Shown here: positions 53,168 to 61,192 of the stretch, in pieces
How positions within the stretch are numbered: position 1 is the first letter of the stretch
Layout: the number at the start of each line of letters is the position of its first letter
Position numbers and translations under genes: made by a program
DNA from: an uncultured bacterium
Lineage (GTDB): Bacteria > Bacillota > Clostridia > Lachnospirales > Lachnospiraceae
Direction: 5' to 3'
DNA: 64,000 bases
Assembly: GCA_905214875.1 (NCBI GenBank)
Contig: CAJMNR010000011.1
Location: 1-64,000, forward strand
Notes under the pieces: generated by a model
The model's database searches: none
The model's input: the letters and a program-made list of their open reading frames with translations, nothing else
What the model was told of the DNA's origin: nothing

Positions 53168-54250
53168 GTGGGACGTGTATTTAATTTTTCAGCAGGCCCA
53201 GCTGTATTACCAGAAGAGGTATTACAAGAAGCTGCAGATGAAATGCTTGACTATAATGGCACTGGAATGAGTGTTATGGAGATGAGTCACAGATCGAAGG
53301 AATATCAAGAAATTATTGAGACAGCAGAACAAGATTTAAGAGACTTAATGAAGATTCCAGATAACTATAAGGTGTTATTTTTACAAGGTGGAGCATCACA
53401 GCAGTTTGCAGCGATTCCAATGAACCTTATGAAAAACAAAGTAGCTGATTACATAATTACAGGCCAATGGGCTAAAAAAGCTTATCAAGAAGCTAGCAGA
53501 TACGGTAAAGTAAATGCAATTGCATCTTCAGCAGATAAGACATTTACATATATTCCAGATTGTTCGGATCTTCCAATCAGCGAAGACGCAGATTACGTAT
53601 ATATTTGTGAAAACAATACAATTTACGGTACAAAATATAAAGAACTGCCTAATACGAAAGGCAAAACATTAGTTGCTGACGTATCCTCCTGTTTCTTATC
53701 AGAACCAGTTGATGTATCCAAGTACGGTGTCATCTACGGCGGTGTTCAAAAGAATATTGGACCAGCAGGTGTAGTAATCGTAATTATCCGTGAAGACTTA
53801 ATCACAGATGATGTATTACCAGAAACACCTACGATGTTAAAATATAAAACACAAGCAGATGCAAAATCTTTATATAATACTCCACCAGCATATGGAATTT
53901 ATATTTGTGGAAAAGTATTTAAGTGGCTTAAGAAAATGGGCGGCTTAGATGTAATGAAACAAAGAAATGAAGAGAAAGCAAAGATTCTTTACGATTTCTT
54001 AGATCAAAGCGAATTATTCAAAGGTACTGTTGAAAAAGAATATCGTTCCTTAATGAATGTTCCATTTGTAACAGGTAATGAAGAACTCGATGCTAAGTTT
54101 GTAAAAGAAGCAAAAGCTGCTGGTTTTGTTAACTTAAAAGGACACAGAACAGTAGGCGGAATGAGAGCAAGTATTTATAATGCAATGCCAAAAGAAGGCG
54201 TTGTTAAGTTAGTTGAATTCATGAAGAAATTCGAAGCTGAGAATAAATAA
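53168..54250 (+). CDS. serC: Phosphoserine aminotransferase
   Basis: 360 residues from GTG 53168 behind AAAGGAGGAG. Fold-type I PLP enzyme; the PLP lysine is Lys195 in GGVQKNIGPAG, and the N terminus FSAGPAVLPEEVL is diagnostic. Converts phosphohydroxypyruvate to phosphoserine. It comes 126 bases before serA, with an imperfect hairpin between (about 54262-54318). Confidence 0.96.
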   Translation: MGRVFNFSAGPAVLPEEVLQEAADEMLDYNGTGMSVMEMSHRSKEYQEIIETAEQDLRDLMKIPDNYKVLFLQGGASQQFAAIPMNLMKNKVADYIITGQWAKKAYQEASRYGKVNAIASSADKTFTYIPDCSDLPISEDADYVYICENNTIYGTKYKELPNTKGKTLVADVSSCFLSEPVDVSKYGVIYGGVQKNIGPAGVVIVIIREDLITDDVLPETPTMLKYKTQADAKSLYNTPPAYGIYICGKVFKWLKKMGGLDVMKQRNEEKAKILYDFLDQSELFKGTVEKEYRSLMNVPFVTGNEELDAKFVKEAKAAGFVNLKGHRTVGGMRASIYNAMPKEGVVKLVEFMKKFEAENK

Positions 54251-54261
54251 ATTGCTTATGG

Positions 54262-54320
54262 AAGAGACGTTAACTGTAATTGTCTAGAATGTATGGATGA
54301 ATTCGGGAAACGTCTCTTGC
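54262..54320 (+). other. Long-loop inverted repeat between serC and serA
   Basis: GAAGAGACGTT near 54262 pairs with AACGTCTCTTGC near 54307-54318, with a loop of about 35 bases and no T tract. It could reduce readthrough or protect the serC message; it is not a standard terminator. Confidence 0.35.
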
Positions 54321-54376
54321 TGTATACAAATGCAAAAGATAGAGTTTAAGAATTAATAAATAAAGGAGATCGCAAC

Positions 54377-55540
54377 ATGGTAAAAGTAAATTGTTTAAAT
54401 AAAATCAGTAAAGTCGGCTTAGATATGTTCTCTGATAAATATGAACTTGTAGAAGACTTTAATGAAGCTGAAGCAGTGTTAGTACGTAGTGCAGCAATGC
54501 ATGAGATGGAGATGCCAAAAGACTTAGTAGCAATCGCAAGAGCAGGCGCAGGAGTAAATAATATTCCACTTGATAAATGTGCAGAGCAAGGAATCGTAGT
54601 ATTCAATACTCCAGGTGCAAATGCAAACGGTGTAAAAGAATTAGTAGTAGCAGGTCTTATGATGGCTGCCCGTGACGTTGTAGGTGGTATGAAATGGGTA
54701 GAAGACAATAAAGGCGATGCAAACATCAACAAGTCAATGGAAAAAGCAAAATCCAAATTCGCCGGAACTGAAATCCAAGGAAAGAAATTAGGCGTTATCG
54801 GTCTTGGAGCAATCGGTGTATTAGTTGCAAATGCAGGTAAGAAACTTGGCATGGAAGTTTACGGATGCGATCCATTCCTTTCTGTAGAACATGCCCTTGA
54901 CTTATCCCATGATATCCATTGTGTAAAGACAAGAGAAGAAATCTTTAAAGAATGTGATTACATAACAGTTCATGTACCATTGGTAGATGATACAAGAGAA
55001 ATGATTAATAAAGAAACATTAGCAATGATGAAAGATGGCGTAGTCATCCTTAACTTTGCAAGAGATGTACTTGTAAATGATGATGCAATGAAGGAAGCAC
55101 TTGAAAGTGGTAAGGTTAAGAAATACGTAACAGACTTCCCAAATGCGAAGACAGCTAATATGGAAGGCGTTATTGCAACTCCTCACCTTGGTGCATCCAC
55201 AGCAGAATCAGAAGATAACTGTGCAAGCATGGCAGTTAGAGAGATTATGGATTATATAGAAAACGGTAACATTAAGAATTCTGTAAACTACCCAGCATGT
55301 GATGCCGGTGTATGTGCTGCAGAAAGCCGTATCACGGTAAACCATAAGAACATCCCTAGCATGATCAGCCAGTTAACTGCTGTATTCTCTGATAAAGGAA
55401 TCAATATCGAAAACATGATTAACAAATCTCGTAAAGATTATGCTTACTCAGTATTTGATATTTCAGCAACAGCAACAGATGATGTTGTAGCATCATTAAA
55501 TGCAATTGACGGTGTATTAAGAGTACGTGTTATTAAATAA
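54377..55540 (+). CDS. serA: D-3-phosphoglycerate dehydrogenase with C-terminal ACT domain
   Basis: 387 residues. First step of serine synthesis. NAD motif GVIGLGAIG, catalytic Arg in NFARDVLV and His in TPHLGAST; an ACT domain (about 318-387) likely mediates serine feedback. It is the short class without the ASB insertion. Ribosome site AAAGGAG precedes ATG 54377; a terminator follows. serB is absent from the window. Confidence 0.95.
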   Translation: MVKVNCLNKISKVGLDMFSDKYELVEDFNEAEAVLVRSAAMHEMEMPKDLVAIARAGAGVNNIPLDKCAEQGIVVFNTPGANANGVKELVVAGLMMAARDVVGGMKWVEDNKGDANINKSMEKAKSKFAGTEIQGKKLGVIGLGAIGVLVANAGKKLGMEVYGCDPFLSVEHALDLSHDIHCVKTREEIFKECDYITVHVPLVDDTREMINKETLAMMKDGVVILNFARDVLVNDDAMKEALESGKVKKYVTDFPNAKTANMEGVIATPHLGASTAESEDNCASMAVREIMDYIENGNIKNSVNYPACDAGVCAAESRITVNHKNIPSMISQLTAVFSDKGINIENMINKSRKDYAYSVFDISATATDDVVASLNAIDGVLRVRVIK

Positions 55541-55553
55541 ATAGTGTACTAGA

Positions 55554-55588
55554 AAAAAGGACTCCATGGTAGATAGGAGTCCTTTTTG
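55554..55588 (+). terminator. Intrinsic terminator after serA
   Basis: Perfect 12-bp stem AAAAAGGACTCC / GGAGTCCTTTTT with a ten-base loop. Confidence 0.92.
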
Positions 55589-55772
55589 CTGTTTAGCGAG
55601 CAACGAGACAAAGTCATGCTCTGTGAAGGGTGTAGTGGATTTTCTACTGATTTCTATTTTGTTATTCAAAAAATTTACAAATTGGAAAGAAAAAGAGGAT
55701 TAAGGGTATAAGGAATAAAAAATATGTCGTATAATACATTAATGGGCGAACACATACGAAAGGGGAACTACT

Positions 55773-56729
55773 ATGAAAATTACAGTAATCGGTTGTGGAC
55801 GCTGGGGTTCATTAATCACTTGGTATTTAGATAAGATTGGACAAGAGGTAACGCTATATGGGCGTGAATCTTCAGATAATATGCAACGTTTTATAAAAGA
55901 GAGAAAGAATGATTTATTAGAACTTCCAGAGACTATTACATTAAGCACAGATTTATCCTGTGTGAAAGAGGCAGAAGTCATTGTAATTTCAATTGGAGCA
56001 CAAGGATTACAAAGACTGATGGATGAACTGAAACAATATGAGTTAAAAGATAAAATATTTGTGTTATGTATGAAAGGCATCGAAATTGCCACAGGAAGAC
56101 GTTTAAGCGAAGTCGTTGAGGATAATATGGATGAATCCAATAAAGTGGCTGTATGGCTAGGCCCTGGCCATGTACAGGAGTTTTATCATGGCATACCAAA
56201 CTGTATGGTAATCGATAGTGACAATGAAGAGGTAAAGGACAAGCTGATTCATTCATTTTCCAGTCCACTGATCCGCTTTTATTATGGAAGGGACTTAATT
56301 GGAAATGAAATCGGTGCAGCGACAAAGAATGTCATTGGAATTGCAGCAGGAATTCTTGATGGAATGGGACTTTCCTCATTAAAGGGAGCCTTAATGTCAA
56401 GAGGAACGATTGAAGTTGCCAGATTAATTAAGGCAATGGGCGGTAATGAACTTTCCGCATATGGCTTATGCCATCTTGGAGATTATGAGGCAACTGTATT
56501 TTCGAAGTTTAGCCATAACAGACAGTTTGGAGAAAACTTTGTAAAAGGAACAGCCTATGATCAATTGGCAGAAGGCTACTATACAGTAAAAGCAATTGTG
56601 GCACTTGCAGACAAGTACCAGGTAGAACTTCCAATCTGCAGAGCAGTCTATGAAGTACTGTACAATGGAAAAGATGTAAAAGAAGGTCTTGATGCCTTAT
56701 TACAAAGAAGATTAAAACAGGAATTTTAA
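55773..56729 (+). CDS. GpsA-like NAD(P)-dependent glycerol-3-phosphate dehydrogenase family protein
   Basis: 318 residues. Dinucleotide motif VIGCGRWGSL at the N terminus, the VLCMKGIE and LGPGH segments, and the catalytic-lysine region GNEIGAATKNVIGIAAG match the GpsA family; a C-terminal helical domain contains SRGTIEVARL. GpsA makes glycerol-3-phosphate for phospholipids. The usual GxGxWGTA reads GCGRWGSL here and the C terminus is short, so it may be a paralog with another substrate. The hydrolase gene follows 11 bases later. Confidence 0.85.
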   Translation: MKITVIGCGRWGSLITWYLDKIGQEVTLYGRESSDNMQRFIKERKNDLLELPETITLSTDLSCVKEAEVIVISIGAQGLQRLMDELKQYELKDKIFVLCMKGIEIATGRRLSEVVEDNMDESNKVAVWLGPGHVQEFYHGIPNCMVIDSDNEEVKDKLIHSFSSPLIRFYYGRDLIGNEIGAATKNVIGIAAGILDGMGLSSLKGALMSRGTIEVARLIKAMGGNELSAYGLCHLGDYEATVFSKFSHNRQFGENFVKGTAYDQLAEGYYTVKAIVALADKYQVELPICRAVYEVLYNGKDVKEGLDALLQRRLKQEF

Positions 56730-56740
56730 TAGAAAAAATT

Positions 56741-57676
56741 ATGGTAATCATTAGTTGCATTGTTTTAACGGTTTGCATTATTGGTACATTCATAGCATCA
56801 AATTATTTCTATCAACTGGCGATTAGCCCGAGTTCGAATAAAAAAATCGTGGATTCAGGAAATGTAGTTACCGACGTAGAGGCAAATAGGAGCGAGAACT
56901 ATAATTATAAAAAATGGCTGCTTCAGGAAAGCGGGTATTTTGAATTTTATCTGACTTCTTATGATGGATTGCAGCTTCATAATTATCAAATCAATGCGAA
57001 GAGTAAATCAGATAAGTATGCGATTGTTGTACATGGATATAACTCTTCGGCTAAGAATATGGGGTTTCTTGCAAAGTATTTTTATGACCGCGGATATCAT
57101 GTGATTCTGCCTGATTTAAGAGGTCATGGAGAAAGCCAAGGAGACTATATAGGAATGGGATGGCATGATAGGTTTGATCTTATGGCACTCATTGAATATG
57201 TTGTGAGTCAGGAGAAAGAAGCAAGGATTGTTCTTGCCGGAGTTTCCATGGGAGCCGGGGCGGTTCTTATGACTTCAGGAGAAGAGCTTTCAGAAAACGT
57301 TGTTGCAGTCATTGAAGACAGCTCCTATACATCGGTATGGGAGGAGTTCTCTTATGAACTGTCACACCTTTTTCATCTGCCGGAGTTTCCAATCCTTCCG
57401 GTGACCAGTTTGCTTACCAAGCATAGGGCAGGATACGAATTTAAGGAAGCCGATGTAATAAAGCAAGTACGAAAGTCTAAGACACCAACATTATTCATTC
57501 ATGGAGACAGTGACACGTTTGTACCGTCATATATGGTACAACAGCTATATGATGCCTGCACCGCAGAAAAAGACCTCATGATAGTGAAAGGGGCAGGACA
57601 TTGCCAGAGCTTTGTAATTGCACCAGCAGTCTATAAAGTGAAATTAAATGGATTTTTAAATAAATATGGTATGTAA
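56741..57676 (+). CDS. Membrane-anchored alpha/beta hydrolase
   Basis: 311 residues. One N-terminal membrane helix (about 2-25) with no cleavage site, then an alpha/beta-hydrolase domain. Nucleophile Ser in AGVSMGAGA, acid Asp in HGDSDTFVP and His in GAGHCQS; oxyanion region VVHGYNSSAKN. It resembles YqkD/YfhR-like hydrolases of Gram-positives. The start has no good ribosome site and lies 11 bases after the GpsA-like stop, so it probably relies on translational coupling. Substrate unknown. Terminator at 57682. Confidence 0.85.
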   Translation: MVIISCIVLTVCIIGTFIASNYFYQLAISPSSNKKIVDSGNVVTDVEANRSENYNYKKWLLQESGYFEFYLTSYDGLQLHNYQINAKSKSDKYAIVVHGYNSSAKNMGFLAKYFYDRGYHVILPDLRGHGESQGDYIGMGWHDRFDLMALIEYVVSQEKEARIVLAGVSMGAGAVLMTSGEELSENVVAVIEDSSYTSVWEEFSYELSHLFHLPEFPILPVTSLLTKHRAGYEFKEADVIKQVRKSKTPTLFIHGDSDTFVPSYMVQQLYDACTAEKDLMIVKGAGHCQSFVIAPAVYKVKLNGFLNKYGM

Positions 57677-57681
57677 GAAAA

Positions 57682-57718
57682 AGTTCTAGGTATAGGAAAA
57701 TTGCCTAGGGCTTTTTTG
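57682..57718 (+). terminator. Intrinsic terminator after the hydrolase gene
   Basis: AGTTCTAGG pairs with CCTAGGGCT (two G-T pairs), followed by six T. Confidence 0.8.
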
Positions 57719-57790
57719 TCTTTTATAACAAGAATAAACAATACTTATATGCTTTTTGTCATGAAATTGTACTGAAATTTATACAATTAT

Positions 57791-57819
57791 TTGCACGTGA
57801 CATAAGAAAATGCTATAAT
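57791..57819 (+). promoter_or_regulatory. Promoter of the DUF1015 gene
   Basis: TTGCAC (57791-57796), 17 bases, TGC-TATAAT (57811-57819). Start near 57826, 61 bases before ATG 57887. Confidence 0.75.
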
Positions 57820-57886
57820 ATTAGTATCTGTTTTTAGCTTCATTAAACAAATATTTACAATTTATTACAATAAGGAGGGAGAACTG

Positions 57887-59125
57887 ATGGCAAATATAAG
57901 ACCATTTGCATGTGTACGTCCCAATCAGAAAGTAGCAGAAAAAGTGGCAGCGCTGCCTTATGATGTCTATAATCGAGAGGAAGCAAAAGATGTCGTAAGC
58001 CGTGAACCACTATCCTTTTTGAATATCGATCGTGCAGAGACGCAATTCGATGATTCTGTGGATACCTATGCACCTGAAGTCTATGAGAAGGCAAAAGAGC
58101 TGCTTGACGGTAGGATTGCAGATGGGACATTTATCAAAGATGAGGAGCAATGTTATTATGTATACCAGCTTATTATGGAAGGCCGTTCCCAAACTGGAAT
58201 CGTAGCATGCTCATCCATAGATGACTATCAGAATAACATTATCAAGAAACATGAGAAGACAAGAGAGGATAAGGAAATCGATCGAATTCATCATGTAGAT
58301 ACTTGTAATGCTCAGACAGGACCAATTTTCTTAGCGTATCGTTCTAACCAAGTGATTAATGACATTGTTCAAAAGACAATGAAGGGAGAATCATTATATC
58401 ATTTTGTGGCAGAAGACGGTATTGAACACAATGTCTGGAAGATCGCAGATAAAGAGGAGATTGATGCAATCCATAAAGCGTTTCTTGGAATCCAAGAGAT
58501 TTACATAGCCGATGGACATCATAGAGCCGCAAGTGCAGTAAAAGTTGGCCTAAAGAGAAGAGAACAACATAAGGAATATACAGGTGAGGAAGAATTCAAT
58601 TACTTCTTGTCGGTATTGTTTCCAGATGAAGAGCTAAAGATTCTTCCATACAACCGTGTTGTAAAAGATTTGAATGGTCATTCAAAGATGGAATATTTAG
58701 AGCTTATATCAAGAAAATTCAAAGTGACATTGTTAGGAGAAAAGCCATTCTGGCCTGAAAGAAAAGCTACGTTTGGAATGTTTCTTGATGGACAGTGGTA
58801 TCTTTTGGAAGCGAGAAACAGAATCCAAAATGAAAAAGATCCCGTAAAGAACTTAGATGTTGCTATTTTACAGGACCATTTATTACATCCAATCTTAGGA
58901 ATCAATGATCCTAGAACGGACAAACGAATTGATTTTATTGGAGGAATCCGTGGATTAAAAGAGTTAGAGCGAAGAGTAAATGTGGATTGCCAGGTTGCAT
59001 TTAGCATGTATCCAACGTCTATCCATGAGTTATTTGCTGTCGCAGATGCTAATCTGTTAATGCCGCCAAAGTCAACTTGGTTTGAGCCAAAACTTCGAAG
59101 TGGGTTATTTATTCATCAGATTTAA
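57887..59125 (+). CDS. DUF1015 family protein
   Basis: 412 residues. The family start (IRPFACVRPNQKVAEKVAALPYDVY) and the central motif IADGHHRAASA (Asp209-Arg213) are clear. The DGHHR motif is shared with ParB/sulfiredoxin-fold proteins, including the free serine kinases SerK and SbnI as I recall them. Across clostridia DUF1015 genes often sit near serA/serC; here they lie 2.3 kb apart, with the GpsA-like and hydrolase genes in between. A link to serine or phosphoserine metabolism is inferred, not shown. Strong own promoter. Confidence 0.85.
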   Translation: MANIRPFACVRPNQKVAEKVAALPYDVYNREEAKDVVSREPLSFLNIDRAETQFDDSVDTYAPEVYEKAKELLDGRIADGTFIKDEEQCYYVYQLIMEGRSQTGIVACSSIDDYQNNIIKKHEKTREDKEIDRIHHVDTCNAQTGPIFLAYRSNQVINDIVQKTMKGESLYHFVAEDGIEHNVWKIADKEEIDAIHKAFLGIQEIYIADGHHRAASAVKVGLKRREQHKEYTGEEEFNYFLSVLFPDEELKILPYNRVVKDLNGHSKMEYLELISRKFKVTLLGEKPFWPERKATFGMFLDGQWYLLEARNRIQNEKDPVKNLDVAILQDHLLHPILGINDPRTDKRIDFIGGIRGLKELERRVNVDCQVAFSMYPTSIHELFAVADANLLMPPKSTWFEPKLRSGLFIHQI

Positions 59126-59223
59126 AATGCAGTATATGTTTTAAAAAACGGCAAGAAAGGAACTTTGACAACTGAATAATGTGAAAAAAGTCTAAATTCT
59201 TTAAAAAATTACTTTTTGTTACA

Positions 59224-59279
59224 TTGCTTTTTTAGACATATTCTTATATTATGGAAGTAGAACTGTGCAGTTCTACTTC
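59224..59279 (+). promoter_or_regulatory. manA promoter and overlapping perfect dyad
   Basis: TTGCTT (59224-59229), 17 bases, TATTAT (59247-59252). Immediately after the -10 is a perfect 12-bp inverted repeat GAAGTAGAACTG-TG-CAGTTCTACTTC (59254-59279), covering the expected start site. It may be an operator or a message 5' hairpin. Confidence 0.5.
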
Positions 59280-59322
59280 TGAAAGTGAATATGCCTGCTT
59301 TCTTTAGTAGGAGTGTATAAAA

Positions 59323-60255
59323 GTGAAAGAAATCTTATTTATGGACCCAGTGTTTAAAGAAGCAATCTGGGGCGGAGAACGTTTAGAGAAAGAATATCAT
59401 TATGATATTCCAAGTAACCATACCGGAGAGTGTTGGGCAATCAGTGCTCATCACAACGGTGATTGCACGATAAAGAACGGAACATACGCGGGACATAAAT
59501 TAAGTAATCTTTTTCACGAGCATAAAGAATTATTTGGCAACATCGAAGGAGATACATTTCCATTGCTCGTCAAGATTATCGATGCAAAAGATGATTTAAG
59601 TATTCAAGTACATCCAGATGACTTTTATGCAAAGACACATGAACATGGCTCACTAGGAAAGACAGAGTGTTGGTATATACTAGACTGTGAACCAGAGGCA
59701 GATATAGTAGTAGGCCACCATGCAAAGAATAAAAAGGAATTAATTCAGATGATAAACGAACATAGATGGAATGATTTAATCAATGTTCGTAAAATAAAAA
59801 AGGATGATTTTTTTCAGATAACGCCTGGTACCGTACATGCCATCAAATCCGGAACTTTGATTCTGGAAACACAACAAAGCAGTGACATTACATATCGATT
59901 ATATGACTATGATCGCTTGTCAAATGGCAAAAAGAGAGATCTTCATATACAACAAAGTATCGATGTGATTAATTGTCCGTACATAGATGAAATTGCGGCA
60001 TCCAAGGAAATAGAAGACCGTACTTATAAAGTAAAAGAGCTCGTATCCTGCGAGTTTTATACCGTACATAAAGTAGATATCTTTGGCAAGGCTCTTTTTC
60101 ATCTTGAGAAGCCATTCCAGTTAGTAAGCGTAATTAATGGAAGTGGTGCAATCGAAGAGTATCCACTCAAGAAGGGAGATCATTTTATCATCCCTAGCAC
60201 TTATGAGTCGTATACGCTTCAAGGAAATATGCAACTAATAGTATCAAGTTTGTAA
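59323..60255 (+). CDS. manA: Mannose-6-phosphate isomerase, class I
   Basis: 310 residues from GTG 59323 (AGGAG upstream). Cupin-type zinc enzyme interconverting mannose-6-phosphate and fructose-6-phosphate. Zinc ligands are in SIQVHPDD (Gln, His), GKTECWYI (Glu) and PGTVHAI (His). Length fits the Bacillus ManA/Pmi class. The YesL-like gene follows 13 bases later in the same unit. Confidence 0.93.
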   Translation: MKEILFMDPVFKEAIWGGERLEKEYHYDIPSNHTGECWAISAHHNGDCTIKNGTYAGHKLSNLFHEHKELFGNIEGDTFPLLVKIIDAKDDLSIQVHPDDFYAKTHEHGSLGKTECWYILDCEPEADIVVGHHAKNKKELIQMINEHRWNDLINVRKIKKDDFFQITPGTVHAIKSGTLILETQQSSDITYRLYDYDRLSNGKKRDLHIQQSIDVINCPYIDEIAASKEIEDRTYKVKELVSCEFYTVHKVDIFGKALFHLEKPFQLVSVINGSGAIEEYPLKKGDHFIIPSTYESYTLQGNMQLIVSSL

Positions 60256-60268
60256 AGGAGAAATAACA

Positions 60269-60919
60269 ATGCGTGGATTATTTAGTTTAGAAGGTGGATT
60301 GTTTAGCGGCATGGGAAAGATTGTTGACATCATTCTTGTCAGCATGCTTTGGACATTCTTTTGTATGCCAATCATTACAATTGGCCCAGCAACAACAGCG
60401 TTGTATTATGTAGTAGCCAAAGTTATTAGAAAAGAAAGAGGATACATATGGCAGGAGTTCTGGAAATGCTTTAAGCAGAATTTCGTAACAGGTATCATTT
60501 ATACTGCAATTTGTTTAGCGATTGCGTTCGTATTTTACTTTAACTTCAATGTTATCAATGTGAAGGATACGACAGTGAATCTAATATTATTTTATATTTA
60601 TTGGATGTTTATGTTTGTAATCGGATCTGCAGTAGTGTACCTATTCCCATTACTATCAAGATTTAACCTAAAACGTTTTGAGTTAGTGAAGATGGCATTA
60701 TTTGTATCAATGAAGAACCTTCCTAACACACTCGTAGTATTGCTAATAACAGTATTGGCAGGATTACTTATGTATTCTGTTCCTATAGTTACAAGCTTTA
60801 TACCAGGGGTAAGTTGTTTACTTTGTTCCCTTAGATTGGAAAAAGTATTTAAAAAATATCTTCCAAAGCCAGATGAAAATATTCCAGAAGATGAGCTGGA
60901 ATGGTATTACACGTTTTAG
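60269..60919 (+). CDS. YesL (DUF624) family membrane protein
   Basis: 216 residues with about five to six helices. The N-terminal signature FSLEGGLFSGMGKIVDI followed by LWTFFCMPIITIGPATTALYY is typical of YesL. In Firmicutes YesL genes usually sit beside carbohydrate ABC transporters of the YesMNO type, but none is here; the partner is manA instead. Probably a helper for sugar or polysaccharide uptake or sensing; function unproven. A complex terminator follows. Confidence 0.85.
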   Translation: MRGLFSLEGGLFSGMGKIVDIILVSMLWTFFCMPIITIGPATTALYYVVAKVIRKERGYIWQEFWKCFKQNFVTGIIYTAICLAIAFVFYFNFNVINVKDTTVNLILFYIYWMFMFVIGSAVVYLFPLLSRFNLKRFELVKMALFVSMKNLPNTLVVLLITVLAGLLMYSVPIVTSFIPGVSCLLCSLRLEKVFKKYLPKPDENIPEDELEWYYTF

Positions 60920-60959
60920 TACTAATTAACAAAAATTTACAATTGAAATATATAAATAA

Positions 60960-61033
60960 GAGGACTATTGTATAAAAATATAACTTTTCTTTTTGAAAAG
61001 TTAAGTCACTTATACGATGGTCTTCTTTTTTAT
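60960..61033 (+). terminator. Large two-part terminator after the YesL gene
   Basis: An outer stem GAGGACTATTGTATA / TATACGATGGTCTTC (with G-T pairs) encloses an inner hairpin AACTTTTC-TTTTT-GAAAAGTT, and ends in TTTTTTA. Confidence 0.75.
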
Positions 61034-61133
61034 ACATTTTTTGACCTAATTCACTATCAAATTGATAGCAGAATATGTTGAAAAATAAGGTATTATAGAG
61101 GATTTGAAGAGAATGATGAGAAATGACTTTAGC

Positions 61134-61162
61134 TTGAGAAAATTGCTAAAATATGGTATAAT
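61134..61162 (+). promoter_or_regulatory. glgB promoter
   Basis: TTGAGA (61134-61139), 17 bases, TGG-TATAAT (61154-61162). Start near 61169, 24 bases before ATG 61193. Confidence 0.75.
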
Positions 61163-61192
61163 GGCAAAAGAAAAAAATAGGGAGGTACTTCC

